IMG/VR virus record: IMGVR_UViG_3300009419_000124
Location: 1-21,243 of that record
Strand: one strand, 5' to 3'
Length of the DNA: 21,243 bases
Origin: a virus
Below the pieces are notes generated by a model that saw only the letters and a list, made by a program, of their open reading frames with translations, was not told where the DNA came from and ran no database searches. Every line of letters starts with the position of its first letter. Position 1 is the stretch's first letter. Shown piece after piece: positions 14,169 through 21,243 of the stretch. Both the position numbers and the translations under genes were made by a program.

Positions 14169-15197
14169 TTAATATCTAATTACAACATAACCTTTTCCGC
14201 CTCTATAACCGCTGGTGCTAGCACCTTGTCCCACACCATAATTGCCAGAATAAGAGTGTCCGCTTGTTGGTCTATCTCCGTCACCGGAATTACCTGGGGT
14301 TCCTCCGCTGCCATTTAAGTATTGTAAATTTGATACATTGTATCCATACGAGCAACCGCCACCACCGCCACCGCCAGCATCACCACATCCTGTATTACCA
14401 GAGCCACCGGCGCCACCTCCGTAATAACCGTCACCACCGGCGCCACCAGGTATGCTCGCATTATTCTGATTGCCACCGTAATTATAACCACCGCTATAAC
14501 CTGTATTTCCAGAACCGTAACCACCGGCGCCACCGCCAGATATTGTACCGCCGCCACCGCCAGCATTGTTATTTACTCCATTACAAGAGTCCTTTCCACC
14601 TTCGCCAGCAGTTCCGTAATATCCGCCAGGTCCACCATTACCACCAGTGCCGCCGAACGAGTATCCTGAAGCTCCGCCACCGCCCGCAATTAGACCGGCT
14701 GAACCGTAAAACACTTCGGAACGACCACCACCACCACCGCCGCTGTTGGCTCCGTTTCCGCCCGCAGGGAATGCATTTCCGCCATATCCTTCATCTGCAT
14801 TCCACCCGCGGCCACCTTCGCCGACATTTATTGTTAAGGTCTGACCAGGTGTAACTGCAATATCACCTTGTACATAACCACCGCCGCCACCCACCGGACC
14901 AGTTGGACCAGATGCAGCGGCGCCTCCTCCCGCCCACACCTTAACTCTTACGGATGTTATTCCTGATGGTACAGTCCAATATTGAGTTCCACCAGTTGAA
15001 GAAAATGTAGCCGCAACATCGCTGTACTGCACGCGATTGCTCTTACCCCACAAATTACTCATTGAAATAGTACCACTTGCAACACCCGCAAGTGTACGAA
15101 CAGCGGTGTCATTGAGCGAAATGTTGGCAGTTGAGCTTAGTCCCAGTTCAGTATTTACCTGACTCAAAGAAATAGTTGTGTTATTGGGAAGTGCCAT
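14169..15197 (-). CDS. glycine-rich adhesin-like protein
   Basis: The 342-aa protein has three parts. Residues 1-53 (LPNNTTISLSQVNTELG, then LNDTAVRTLAGVASGTISMSNLWGKS) form an N-terminal module common in phage structural proteins. Residues 54-95 form a beta-like segment with WTVPSGITSVRVKVWAGGG. The rest is very Gly-rich, with runs of 4-7 glycines (GGGGGG near 133-138 and GGGGGGG near 275-281), ending GGKGYVVIRY. Similar Gly-rich proteins include predicted phage adhesins; polyglycine-II sandwich tips, as in gp38 of phage S16, are the obvious comparison. Three cysteines lie in the Gly-rich part. A receptor-binding or fibre-tip role is inferred. Confidence 0.82.
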   Translation of the reverse strand: MALPNNTTISLSQVNTELGLSSTANISLNDTAVRTLAGVASGTISMSNLWGKSNRVQYSDVAATFSSTGGTQYWTVPSGITSVRVKVWAGGGAAASGPTGPVGGGGGYVQGDIAVTPGQTLTINVGEGGRGWNADEGYGGNAFPAGGNGANSGGGGGGRSEVFYGSAGLIAGGGGASGYSFGGTGGNGGPGGYYGTAGEGGKDSCNGVNNNAGGGGGTISGGGAGGYGSGNTGYSGGYNYGGNQNNASIPGGAGGDGYYGGGAGGSGNTGCGDAGGGGGGGCSYGYNVSNLQYLNGSGGTPGNSGDGDRPTSGHSYSGNYGVGQGASTSGYRGGKGYVVIRY

Positions 15198-15200
15198 AGA

Positions 15201-15563
15201 TTAATTAGTTGCCCAAGGGAAATCTTTTGAGTCGAGCGATGCAGAAGTCTTTGGAGCTTTACCTTGGTCAATCGAGGCTTGAATCTGAGTGTTGATGAAA
15301 GCCATATCCTCATCAGTAATTGTTGCTTGAATCCAAGTAAGGACCTGTGTCTCGGTCAGAGAATTCAATGGAGTAAAATTGCCAGAAGCACTCAATGCTG
15401 CAATTTCTTCTAAATTAAACTTTGTGCAGCCTGGATAACGCCCTGTGGCTCCCGTTTCATCGGTGCCAGTTTTCGACCAGTGAATTTCTGTAACGGCATT
15501 CTGAACACCCAATTTTGACTGGGTGTGCATCATATCAATCTTCCAAGTATATGTAATAGCCAT
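15201..15563 (-). CDS. DUF7936-like small structural-region protein (paralog 2)
   Basis: This 120-aa protein starts MAITYTWKIDMMHT and includes VTEIHWSKTGTDETGATGRYPG, LTETQVLTWIQATI and a C-terminus SKDFPWATN. It aligns along its length with the gene at 13423-13773. I chose the ATG at 15561-15563 over an upstream in-frame one because it matches the paralog N-terminus and lies 4 nt after the previous stop. Function unknown; it is co-transcribed with fibre genes. Having two copies next to different fibres suggests each may serve a specific fibre, which is speculation. Confidence 0.82.
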   Translation of the reverse strand: MAITYTWKIDMMHTQSKLGVQNAVTEIHWSKTGTDETGATGRYPGCTKFNLEEIAALSASGNFTPLNSLTETQVLTWIQATITDEDMAFINTQIQASIDQGKAPKTSASLDSKDFPWATN

Positions 15564-15567
15564 AAAA

Positions 15568-17511
15568 TTATTTATTCTCCAATTTGCTGAGGCGGTCCAA
15601 TACTGCGGCAAGTTGTTCCTTCAGAGATACAACTTCCTTTGCAAGTTCAACTGCGGAAGCCATGGCGGCATTACCGTATGCCACAGAAAGAGTCTTAAAG
15701 TCATCGGTGGCTTCAATAACTGCTTCCGGAAGTAATGGGCGCAATGATTGAGCAGAGACACCGACCTGGCGCAGTTTCTCACCATCAATACGGGTATAGG
15801 TACCGACCTTTACCTTGGCAAGTTCTTCAACATAATTCTTTGGTAAGTCGGACCAGTCTTTCTTGAGCCGTTCATCGGAGTACGCGGTGACGTTGCTTGA
15901 TGCTTTGATCGAATAAGCCATACAAGAACCGAACCCACCGTTGATGGCGACAATGAGCCCGTGTGAATCCAGGTTACCAGCAATACCACCGGCATTTGGA
16001 TGCGACCATGCAATACCGTAGAGATTATTGATACCGCCGCCAGCGGTGAGTTTGTAGGAATCTCCCATTGCGAACACACCTTGGAAGATGGTCGAATTAT
16101 AAACACCAACTACGGAGTGGCCATAATTCTCATCAATATAGAGCCAACCTTTGTTCGATATTGTTCTTAAAACGCTAGACGAATTTGGATTAAGATAATA
16201 TGACGTATCATCGTTATCGTAAAAAATTGGACTTCTGCAACTTCCGTAAGCCCAAAAATTTGCTGAAGAGTCAAATTGTCCTTTAGTGCTATTTCCTACT
16301 CGGAAACCTACTAGACTTTCAGACATTAAATAAACATTTCCGCCAGCATAAACACCGGGGTAATTATAAGCGGCTCCAACTCTCACAACCGCTCCGGTAG
16401 ATTCAGGATTACTTACTATAATACCAGATGTATTTTGAATACTAAAGGTACATGAGCCACCACAGAAAAAATTAAAACTAGATGTTGGATCTAGATAATA
16501 ACCTGTATTATTACTATCATAGAAAATTGGTGCGCGCCAAGAAGAATCTGATTGACCGTAACCGCTTGTCCAAATTTTTGGATCGCTTTGTCCAATAGTT
16601 GCATGAATCGCACCTGCTGCTGCTACATACAATCCCCAATCGCCAGTTTTGCCGCCTCCCCAAAAATTTGAATGTGAATATCCAATGCCATACATGTTGG
16701 AGAGACCCGCATCGATTGGATTATAAGAACTGCCAATTGTATAAATCGGATTGCTTTTAGTAGAATTATCTCCAACGTTATTGTATGTTCCTTCCAACCA
16801 ACCAGCCACCGATGTGCTGCGACGAATCGGAGTGCTATAAGTATTATTTCCCGTCCATGTCTGGTTATTTCCAAGAATTGTTGCACCTGAAGTTCCCTGT
16901 GCGCCTTGAGCTCCAGTAGAACCTGTGCTGCCAGTTGCCCCAGTAGAACCTGCTGCGCCCTGAGTGCCATTGGTTCCGTTTGTGCCGTTTGCACCCGTAA
17001 TACCTTGGCGTCCCTGGATACCCTGAATACCTTGTGTGCCTGTCGAACCTTGAGTTCCAAGTGTGCCTTGGATACCTTGAATGCCTTGAATACCTTGAAT
17101 ACCTTGTGCGCCTTGAGCGCCTACCGCACCCTGAGCACCGAGCGTACCTTGCGCTCCGGTAATACCTTGAATTCCTTGGATACCTTGCGTACCCTGAGTT
17201 CCTTGAAGACCTTGGGTACCTTGCGTACCCTGGACTCCTTGAATTCCTTGGATGCCTTGAACACCTTGTTCACCTTGAAGACCTTGGGCGCCTTGTGTTC
17301 CCTGAGTTCCTTGCGTACCTTGAATACCTTGGACTCCTTGGGTGCCCTGAGCTCCTTGAAGGCCTTGGGTACCTTGAGTGCCTTGGATACCTTGAGGTCC
17401 TTGAACACCGGCATTGATTGACACCCAATAATTACCATTCCACTGCCAGCTCTTACCATTATAGCTGTAAATGTCGTTGGTGAGTGGAGAATTTGGAAAT
17501 GAAAGTGCCAT
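15568..17511 (-). CDS. collagen-like fibre with C-terminal S74 chaperone
   Basis: The 647-aa protein opens with a short attachment-like module ([26 protein letters not shown], residues 4-29) shared in pattern with the next upstream fibre. Residues 35-209 are about 58 Gly-X-Y triplets, mainly GIQ/GTQ/GAQ, with proline only once (GPQ at 38-40). Residues 210-544 form a beta-rich region with two copies of a motif ([AS]PIFYDxxxTxYYLxPxS) known from other phage fibres. Residues 545-647 are an S74 intramolecular chaperone with [24 protein letters not shown] and a terminal coiled coil. If cleaved like related endosialidase or L-shaped-fibre chaperones, cleavage would fall before Ser545. It is probably a trimeric tail or whisker fibre. 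Confidence 0.92.
   Translation of the reverse strand: MALSFPNSPLTNDIYSYNGKSWQWNGNYWVSINAGVQGPQGIQGTQGTQGLQGAQGTQGVQGIQGTQGTQGTQGAQGLQGEQGVQGIQGIQGVQGTQGTQGLQGTQGTQGIQGIQGITGAQGTLGAQGAVGAQGAQGIQGIQGIQGIQGTLGTQGSTGTQGIQGIQGRQGITGANGTNGTNGTQGAAGSTGATGSTGSTGAQGAQGTSGATILGNNQTWTGNNTYSTPIRRSTSVAGWLEGTYNNVGDNSTKSNPIYTIGSSYNPIDAGLSNMYGIGYSHSNFWGGGKTGDWGLYVAAAGAIHATIGQSDPKIWTSGYGQSDSSWRAPIFYDSNNTGYYLDPTSSFNFFCGGSCTFSIQNTSGIIVSNPESTGAVVRVGAAYNYPGVYAGGNVYLMSESLVGFRVGNSTKGQFDSSANFWAYGSCRSPIFYDNDDTSYYLNPNSSSVLRTISNKGWLYIDENYGHSVVGVYNSTIFQGVFAMGDSYKLTAGGGINNLYGIAWSHPNAGGIAGNLDSHGLIVAINGGFGSCMAYSIKASSNVTAYSDERLKKDWSDLPKNYVEELAKVKVGTYTRIDGEKLRQVGVSAQSLRPLLPEAVIEATDDFKTLSVAYGNAAMASAVELAKEVVSLKEQLAAVLDRLSKLENK
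15569..15576 (-). promoter_or_regulatory. variant late-promoter box (AATAAATA) before DUF7936-like paralog 2
   Basis: The minus strand reads AATAAATAA and contains the TAA stop of the S74 fibre. The predicted start site falls on the ATG of the next gene (15563). One mismatch from the T4 box. Confidence 0.4.
16885..17409 (-). repeat. collagen (Gly-X-Y) coding tract of the 647-aa fibre
   Basis: This tract has about 58 triplets, largely [12 protein letters not shown], with the C-terminal third changing to Asn/Ser/Thr-rich triplets (GTN, GST). The stretch at 17092-17115 is identical over 24 nt to 19955-19978 in the next fibre gene. Confidence 0.85.
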
Positions 17512-17524
17512 AAGAGTATATCTC

Positions 17525-17532
17525 TATTTATT
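17525..17532 (-). promoter_or_regulatory. variant late-promoter box (AATAAATAG) before the 647-aa fibre
   Basis: The minus strand reads AATAAATAG, one mismatch from the exact copies and sharing their trailing G. It overlaps the TAA stop of the 925-aa fibre. The predicted start near 17519 leaves about 8 nt before the ATG. Confidence 0.5.
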
Positions 17533-20305
17533 CAGCCGTAGAAGAAGCATCGAGAACCGAGATGGGTTTTAACGGTTCAACAATAACTTTACCATTATCA
17601 TCTGTCCAGTCGGTATCAAGCATATGCTTGTCTTTACGTTCGCCAATGACCATCCAAGAGATTTCGTCGGTACAAGCGGAGTCTTGAGCTTCGATTGTGA
17701 GAATATTGCCTGTAACTTTACCACGAATTGCCGTCCAACCACTTTCATTTGTGGTGAAGCATTGAACTTCACGACACAGAACTTCAAAGGTACCTTCTGT
17801 CATTGTTGCAGCAGTATCAATATTGACTGATGCGGCACCATTAGCGAGAGTTACTTTACCGCGATAGATAAGGTCTGCTTGCGGACCTTCGATGAATGAG
17901 TGAACAAGGTGATGTGTTTCTGATTTAGAAGCAAGTGGATGTTCAATGCGGAACGAGCCAGAACCCTTTGAAAGAGAACCTGCGATAACAACTGCTCCTC
18001 CCGAATCAATTGTAAAAGCTGCACCAAAGCTAGTTCCGGGATTGATTGTCCATTGGTTAGCGTTGACGCCCCAAGACCACCATTGATGAGTGCCACTCCC
18101 ATTGGTTGACGCCATAAGATTTAAGGCGTTTAGGGAATTACCCGTTGGGTGCATTTGCGTCAGACGACCAGCGCCACCATAAATAGTAGCGATATGTAAT
18201 GACGCATCAGCCGTGAACGAAGCAGAGTTGATTCCGATTGCTCCACCAACTACGGATAATTTTGCGTTCGCTCCGGGGAGTCCTCCGATTCCGACAGTGC
18301 CGTTAAAGTAATTAACGTCAGCGGAGTTTTCTTGGTAGATACCGTATCCGGTTGTAACGCCCGTTACTTTCTGTTGAGCAATATATAAGCCATAAGCATT
18401 AGTTAAAGATGAATTGGCTACTAAGGATGGGCTATTAGCGGTAAAATTATAGCCATTGGTTATAACCTGAAAATTTAGCGTATTTGTAAGCTGAGATTGT
18501 ATCGCGTAAGCATTAGTCACGCTTCCCCAGCTTTCTTTTGCCGTTACCCGAAGACCAATAAGAGAACCCGACAAATTAGCGCCAGATGCACCAGAATGGG
18601 TTGCCGATATGTCATAGCCAATGTAAGTAGCCGAGGATGCAGCGGGACCAGCAATAAACGCCAAAGAATTATTTGTGTATGAGCTGGTGCTGGTCGTGGT
18701 GTTGGTTACAGCTAATTTACTGCTGATCGCGAGTCCATTAGTGGAATCCAAGGACATTAACTGAGCATAGCCACCCTGCCTCCATCGGAAAGTTGTGTTG
18801 TGATTTCCGCCGAAATAGAAGTTGCCAGAATTAGAGCCTGTGCGCTCGGCAGACATTTCAAAAGTGTAGTCAGATGCCGAACCACCCGTCATTGTAATAT
18901 AGCAATTATTGCCTCCAGTTCTGCTGAACGCAGCAACAGTATCTCCGTCAGAACGAAGAACTACTAATTTTGCCGAAGGACTCGTCGTGCCGATGCCGAC
19001 ATTACCTGCATTAGTAATGTACATCGGAAGAACGGAATCTGTTCTATTTGCAAAATATGTTCCCAAACTATCAGATCCAAAAGCCCACGTTTTTGAACTT
19101 GATGTTCTGGTCCAAGAAATCTGATATTCAGACGATGTTTGAACGTCTAGTCTATACGCAGGACTCGCCGTACCTACTCCCAAATTTCCAGAGGTATTCA
19201 ATATCATTACCCTAACATGACTATATACGTCACCAGCTGTACCTGATGGGGCAATAAACCAACTATGTTCACCGTTATACTGCAGGTACTGTGAAGCAAA
19301 ATTTGTATTTAAATATCTGAGATTTGTTCCATCATAATATGTATTGGCGTATAAACGCACAACAGAAGTTGAACCAGTATCGGTTGCCAAAGCTCCCGAT
19401 TGACCGATCTGTAGAACTTTATATGTACTTGCCCACGCACTCGGCGTCACGCCGATGCCGACGTTACCTGAACCAGTGATACGCATCCGCTCCGTCATCG
19501 CTACGCTGCCATTTTCTGTTGTTTGGAACAGAATGGCAGTACCAGAGCTTGTGGCCGAATGGGCGCCTTCGGCTTTACCAGCTATCCAAGCTCCGCGACG
19601 GTAAGTAGTTCCGTTATAGCCTCCTAATTGTAAAAATCCAAGATCGTCACCATCTTGAACAGCGGTCGGTGATGCAATGGTCCCTCTCGCTGCTGCCAAA
19701 AGCATAACTGGTTGACCAGCAGCAGCGCCAAGAGCAGAGCGTATATGAAGTCGTTCTGTATTGCTAACTCCCTGTAATACAATGGATGGATCGCCAGCAG
19801 CAAGAGTTGTAGAAGAAGAAACGGTTACACTACCACTCGCGCTCAACGTCGTAAACGCATTTGTTCCGGTCCAAGTATTATTGGTTTCAAGAATAGATGC
19901 ACCAGAAATACCTTGAATACCCTGAATGCCTTGTGCGCCTTGTGTTCCCCGAGAACCTTGAATACCTTGTGCGCCTTGTGTTCCCTGTGTACCTTGGGCA
20001 CCCTGAGCACCCATGATACCTTGGAGACCCTGTGTTCCCTGTGTACCTTGGATGCCAGTAACACCCTGAGCACCGGTGACACCTTGGATACCTTGGATAC
20101 CCTGAAGCCCCTGCGAACCCTGAGTACCTAAAAGACCCTGGATACCTTGAGTGCCCTGTGTTCCTTGGTAGCCTTGGATACCCTGTGTTCCCTGAACGCC
20201 AGTGATGGTATTATTGGCCCAATAGGTGCCGCTCCACGTCCATGTTCTTGAACCTGAGGTTACTTGCTGTCCGGGAGTCGGTGATGTTGGAAAATCAATA
20301 GCCAT
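17528..20305 (-). CDS. long collagen-like tail fibre without S74 domain
   Basis: This 925-aa protein is the largest in the window. Residues 4-29 ([21 protein letters not shown] and following YW) match the N-terminal module of the neighbouring 647-aa fibre. Residues 36-136 are Gly-X-Y repeats. The centre holds repeated 'GNVGIGT.SP.A.L.V' motifs, frequent in phage fibres (for example [16 protein letters not shown] and [16 protein letters not shown]). The last 140 residues contain [32 protein letters not shown] and [11 protein letters not shown], a C-terminal domain I recognise from other phage tail proteins but cannot name. There is no S74 domain, so trimerisation must use this other C-terminal domain. 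Confidence 0.9.
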   Translation of the reverse strand: MAIDFPTSPTPGQQVTSGSRTWTWSGTYWANNTITGVQGTQGIQGYQGTQGTQGIQGLLGTQGSQGLQGIQGIQGVTGAQGVTGIQGTQGTQGLQGIMGAQGAQGTQGTQGAQGIQGSRGTQGAQGIQGIQGISGASILETNNTWTGTNAFTTLSASGSVTVSSSTTLAAGDPSIVLQGVSNTERLHIRSALGAAAGQPVMLLAAARGTIASPTAVQDGDDLGFLQLGGYNGTTYRRGAWIAGKAEGAHSATSSGTAILFQTTENGSVAMTERMRITGSGNVGIGVTPSAWASTYKVLQIGQSGALATDTGSTSVVRLYANTYYDGTNLRYLNTNFASQYLQYNGEHSWFIAPSGTAGDVYSHVRVMILNTSGNLGVGTASPAYRLDVQTSSEYQISWTRTSSSKTWAFGSDSLGTYFANRTDSVLPMYITNAGNVGIGTTSPSAKLVVLRSDGDTVAAFSRTGGNNCYITMTGGSASDYTFEMSAERTGSNSGNFYFGGNHNTTFRWRQGGYAQLMSLDSTNGLAISSKLAVTNTTTSTSSYTNNSLAFIAGPAASSATYIGYDISATHSGASGANLSGSLIGLRVTAKESWGSVTNAYAIQSQLTNTLNFQVITNGYNFTANSPSLVANSSLTNAYGLYIAQQKVTGVTTGYGIYQENSADVNYFNGTVGIGGLPGANAKLSVVGGAIGINSASFTADASLHIATIYGGAGRLTQMHPTGNSLNALNLMASTNGSGTHQWWSWGVNANQWTINPGTSFGAAFTIDSGGAVVIAGSLSKGSGSFRIEHPLASKSETHHLVHSFIEGPQADLIYRGKVTLANGAASVNIDTAATMTEGTFEVLCREVQCFTTNESGWTAIRGKVTGNILTIEAQDSACTDEISWMVIGERKDKHMLDTDWTDDNGKVIVEPLKPISVLDASSTAE
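19898..20200 (-). repeat. collagen (Gly-X-Y) coding tract of the 925-aa fibre
   Basis: This tract has about 33 triplets of GTQ/GIQ/GAQ/GVT type. It includes a 24-nt stretch (19955-19978) identical to one in the 647-aa fibre gene. Confidence 0.85.
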
Positions 20306-20314
20306 AGTTTTGAG

Positions 20315-20322
20315 TATTTATT
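20315..20322 (-). promoter_or_regulatory. variant late-promoter box (AATAAATA) before the 925-aa fibre
   Basis: The minus strand reads TAATAAATAC, overlapping the TAA stop of the partial S74 fibre. The predicted start near 20309 lies about 4 nt before the ATG. One mismatch from the T4 box. Confidence 0.45.
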
Positions 20323-21243
20323 ACTTAGATTCAAGTGCGGCGACACGTTGGCGAAGCGACTGAAGTTCCGCAACTAGATTTGCGATTACTTCAGCGGAGC
20401 TGGCTTGCATGGACTGATAGATAGGCTTTCCGTCGTTATCCACGGCATCCTTTTCGCCGCTCACGGACGAAGGAGATACCTCAGCAAATTCGTGAGCAAC
20501 AAAACCCACAAACTTTTTGCCACTTTCTTTCCATGTTCCAACCTTTGGCTTTAGAGCGTCAATGAACGCACCGCTGTCCGTAAGTGGGCCAGTGATTTCT
20601 TTTAGACGGTAATCGGAAGTCGTGGCATAGATTGTAACTGTTCCATTATATCCAATAGAACCGACACCAGAACCAGCAGAACTAATAAAATTTATAAAAG
20701 CACCGTTAAAAGTTGTGGCATTTGTGGTCTGAACGCGAATACCATCTTGATTTAGTGAGTTAAACGCTACGGTTAAATAAGTATTACCAGATGCAGAAGT
20801 AGTGTTCAGCATCATGTAACCGCTGCTGTCGATGCGTGCGCGTTCGGAGCCGTTAGTAAAAAACCTAAGCGGCGTGGCTGTCGTTGTGTTTAATGTGATT
20901 CCGTTAGTTGTATCACAAGTTATTTGACCAACTCTTGTTGCCGTTGTGCCAAGATTGATTTGTGACCCAGTTGATGAACCTCTAATGTCTAAGCTAGTGT
21001 ATCCAGAATCTGCAAATGGACTCGTCGTACCGATGCCGACGTTGCCGCTGCTTCCAACAAACTTGGCAATTTGTCCATTTTTTCCGTTATATATTTCTAA
21101 ATCACGGAACTGCGTCGTACCTTGAGCGTAGCCAGAATAGTTTATTGCTATGGAATAATTTGAATTGGCTGATGTTTCGATGAGTTGATTGCCCAAGAAC
21201 ATTAACGAACCGTTTGAAACAGTTGTAGTGCTGCTCAACGCGC
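20321..21243 (-). CDS. tail-fibre protein with C-terminal S74 chaperone (5' end beyond the right edge)
   Basis: The reading frame is open to the right edge, so at least 306 residues are seen and the N-terminus is missing. A TTG codon near the edge (21236-21238) is probably internal, not a start. The visible part has a '[21 protein letters not shown]' type repeat, GIRVQTTNATTFNGAFINF, and a C-terminal S74 domain starting at SDYRLKE, with FVGFVAHEFAEVSPSSV and a final coiled coil of LVAELQSLRQRVAALE. It shares the VGIGT motif family with the 925-aa fibre downstream and is followed by it after 15 nt. It is probably another tail fibre; any collagen tract or attachment module would lie outside the window. 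Confidence 0.88.
   Translation of the reverse strand, partial: ALSSTTTVSNGSLMFLGNQLIETSANSNYSIAINYSGYAQGTTQFRDLEIYNGKNGQIAKFVGSSGNVGIGTTSPFADSGYTSLDIRGSSTGSQINLGTTATRVGQITCDTTNGITLNTTTATPLRFFTNGSERARIDSSGYMMLNTTSASGNTYLTVAFNSLNQDGIRVQTTNATTFNGAFINFISSAGSGVGSIGYNGTVTIYATTSDYRLKEITGPLTDSGAFIDALKPKVGTWKESGKKFVGFVAHEFAEVSPSSVSGEKDAVDNDGKPIYQSMQASSAEVIANLVAELQSLRQRVAALESK

Noticed and set aside
15564-15611. Longer start for DUF7936-like paralog 2
   Set aside because: The 16 extra residues overlap the fibre coding end. The shorter start matches the paralog N-terminus MAITYTW exactly.
8953-20200. CRISPR array or other spaced direct repeats
   Set aside because: The repeats are short (9-nt), contiguous, in frame and encode Gly-X-Y; there are no unique spacers of uniform length.
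21236-21238. TTG as the true start of the right-edge fibre gene
   Set aside because: The frame stays open to the window edge, and S74 fibres normally have longer N-terminal parts. The gene is better read as truncated by the window.

Overview
This window is part of the late structural-gene region of a T4-like myovirus. All 22 genes I support lie on the minus strand, so transcription runs from the right edge to the left edge. They are packed almost end to end, with no gap over about 70 bases. I see no tRNA, rRNA, CRISPR array, integrase or plus-strand gene.

The left 11 kb holds the conserved T4 morphogenesis order: gp13 and gp14 (neck), gp15 (tail completion), gp16 and gp17 (terminase), gp18 (tail sheath), gp19 (tail tube), gp20 (portal), a gp67-like prohead core peptide, a small His-rich protein, and the start of the gp21 prohead protease, which runs off the left edge. 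Two accessory genes interrupt this block. One is a collagen-like structural protein between gp14 and gp15. The other is a GIY-YIG homing endonuclease between gp17 and gp18.

The right 10 kb (about 11.07-21.24 kb) is a variable fibre and adhesin module. It holds four large fibre or adhesin genes plus a Gly-rich protein: a partial S74 fibre at the right edge, a 925-aa and a 647-aa collagen fibre sharing an N-terminal module, a glycine-rich adhesin-like protein, and a collagen fibre with an S74-like chaperone domain at both ends. Between and after them sit two DUF7936-like paralogs, a low-GC orphan, a short repeat protein with a Cys-rich tail, an 81-aa orphan and a small Cys-cluster protein. In T4 the matching position upstream of gene 13 holds genes 10-12 and wac, so these are probably tail-fibre, baseplate-fibre or whisker components.

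Regulation is visible. Four exact copies of TATAAATAG, the T4 late-promoter sequence, lie in intergenic positions on the coding strand, before gp67, gp18, the endonuclease and gp13. Four AATAAATA variants precede fibre-module genes. A strong rho-independent terminator lies between gp19 and gp20. For most of these promoters the expected T4 start site falls 0-8 nt from the start codon. Most genes also lack a clear Shine-Dalgarno sequence and start right after the previous stop. Leaderless or stop-start-coupled translation is therefore plausible.

The gene order and the collagen-rich fibres resemble T4-like phages of cyanobacteria and other aquatic bacteria. The sequence alone does not fix the host.
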